The notes beneath the pieces are model-generated. The model saw nothing but the letters and a program-made list of their open reading frames with translations. It ran no database searches and was not told where the DNA came from. Source: an uncultured Bacilli bacterium (GTDB lineage: Bacteria > Bacillota_I > Bacilli_A > RFN20 > CAG-826). Taken from it: DNA of 5,110 nt. Positions within the stretch are counted from its first letter, which is position 1, and each line of letters opens with the position of its first letter. The DNA lies in assembly GCA_905236085.1 (NCBI GenBank), contig CAJOOD010000134.1, forward strand, positions 1 through 5,110, read 5' to 3'. The position numbers and the translations under genes are program-made. Positions 4,880 through 5,110 of this stretch are shown here, one piece after another.

Positions 4880-5110
4880 TTATGCACTAGCAATAACCAT
4901 TAAAGCAACAACATATGGATATAGCAAGGCGAGGAAATATAAGATTAATGTAATATAGTCAATAATCATATTTCGTGGACCCTTATGTGAATGATAGAAC
5001 AACAATAATGGAGCGATAAAAATCAAAATACCATTGATACCAATACCAACTTTATTCATCTGAGCGTTACCAGCAAAGGCTAATTCAAAGAACCAGATGA
5101 TTAATAGGAC
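4880..5110 (-). CDS. C-terminal part of a multi-pass membrane protein (runs off the right edge)
   Basis: The minus strand is open from the right edge to a TAA at 4880-4882, giving 76 residues with no fixed start. The composition is that of an integral membrane protein: hydrophobic stretches at about 1-14, 22-39 and 48-74 of the visible part, with a short polar link reading His-Ser-His-Lys-Gly-Pro-Arg-Asn between the second and third. The order Pro-Leu-Leu-Leu-Phe-Tyr, Lys-Gly, then Tyr-rich helix faintly recalls the end of TraX-like acyltransferase-related membrane proteins, but the expected His is missing and the match is too weak to name it. The phosphatidyltransferase lies downstream on the same strand; no clear terminator is seen between them, so read-through is possible. 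Confidence 0.65.
   Translation of the reverse strand, partial: VLLIIWFFELAFAGNAQMNKVGIGINGILIFIAPLLLFYHSHKGPRNMIIDYITLILYFLALLYPYVVALMVIASA

Overview
The window is AT-rich, with tightly packed genes that carry short lipoprotein or signal-peptide starts and AAGGAG ribosome binding sites. This points to a low-GC Gram-positive lineage (Bacilli, Mollicutes or Erysipelotrichia-like, perhaps an uncultured gut member). Stop codons TAA, TAG and TGA all end genes and tryptophan is TGG where checked, so the standard bacterial code fits better than the Mycoplasma code. The taxonomic placement is inference from style, not from a marker gene.

Layout, left to right. Bases 1-64 (minus) are the first 21 codons of an exported protein that runs off the left edge. 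Just upstream of it in the same direction is a 405-aa lipoprotein (102-1319, minus) that joins a BspA/LRR_5-like segment to an SGNH-type hydrolase domain. A 172-base gap follows, holding the terminator of the next unit and a candidate promoter for the lipoprotein. Then come a membrane family 2 glycosyltransferase (1492-2805, minus) and a PHP-family histidinol-phosphatase-like phosphoesterase (2836-3612, minus), which are transcribed PHP first and separated by 30 bases. A divergent 189-base control region separates these from a 100-aa YgjV-like membrane protein (plus, 3802-4104). That gene converges with, and overlaps by 4 bases, a CDP-alcohol phosphatidyltransferase (minus; start preferred at 4718). 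The right edge (4880-5110, minus) holds the C-terminal part of an unidentified multi-pass membrane protein.

The theme is the cell envelope: a surface lipoprotein hydrolase, a membrane sugar transferase, a phospholipid headgroup enzyme and small membrane proteins. No defence island, mobile element, CRISPR array, tRNA or rRNA was found. A joint pathway is not shown by the sequence. The most notable signal is regulatory: the PHP gene and the phosphatidyltransferase both have the arrangement TGN-TAAAAT-N7-ATG with no Shine-Dalgarno sequence, which predicts leaderless (or nearly leaderless) mRNAs. At the PHP gene this element is covered by a perfect 8-bp inverted repeat that looks like an operator. 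I see no strong evidence for a new multi-gene system.
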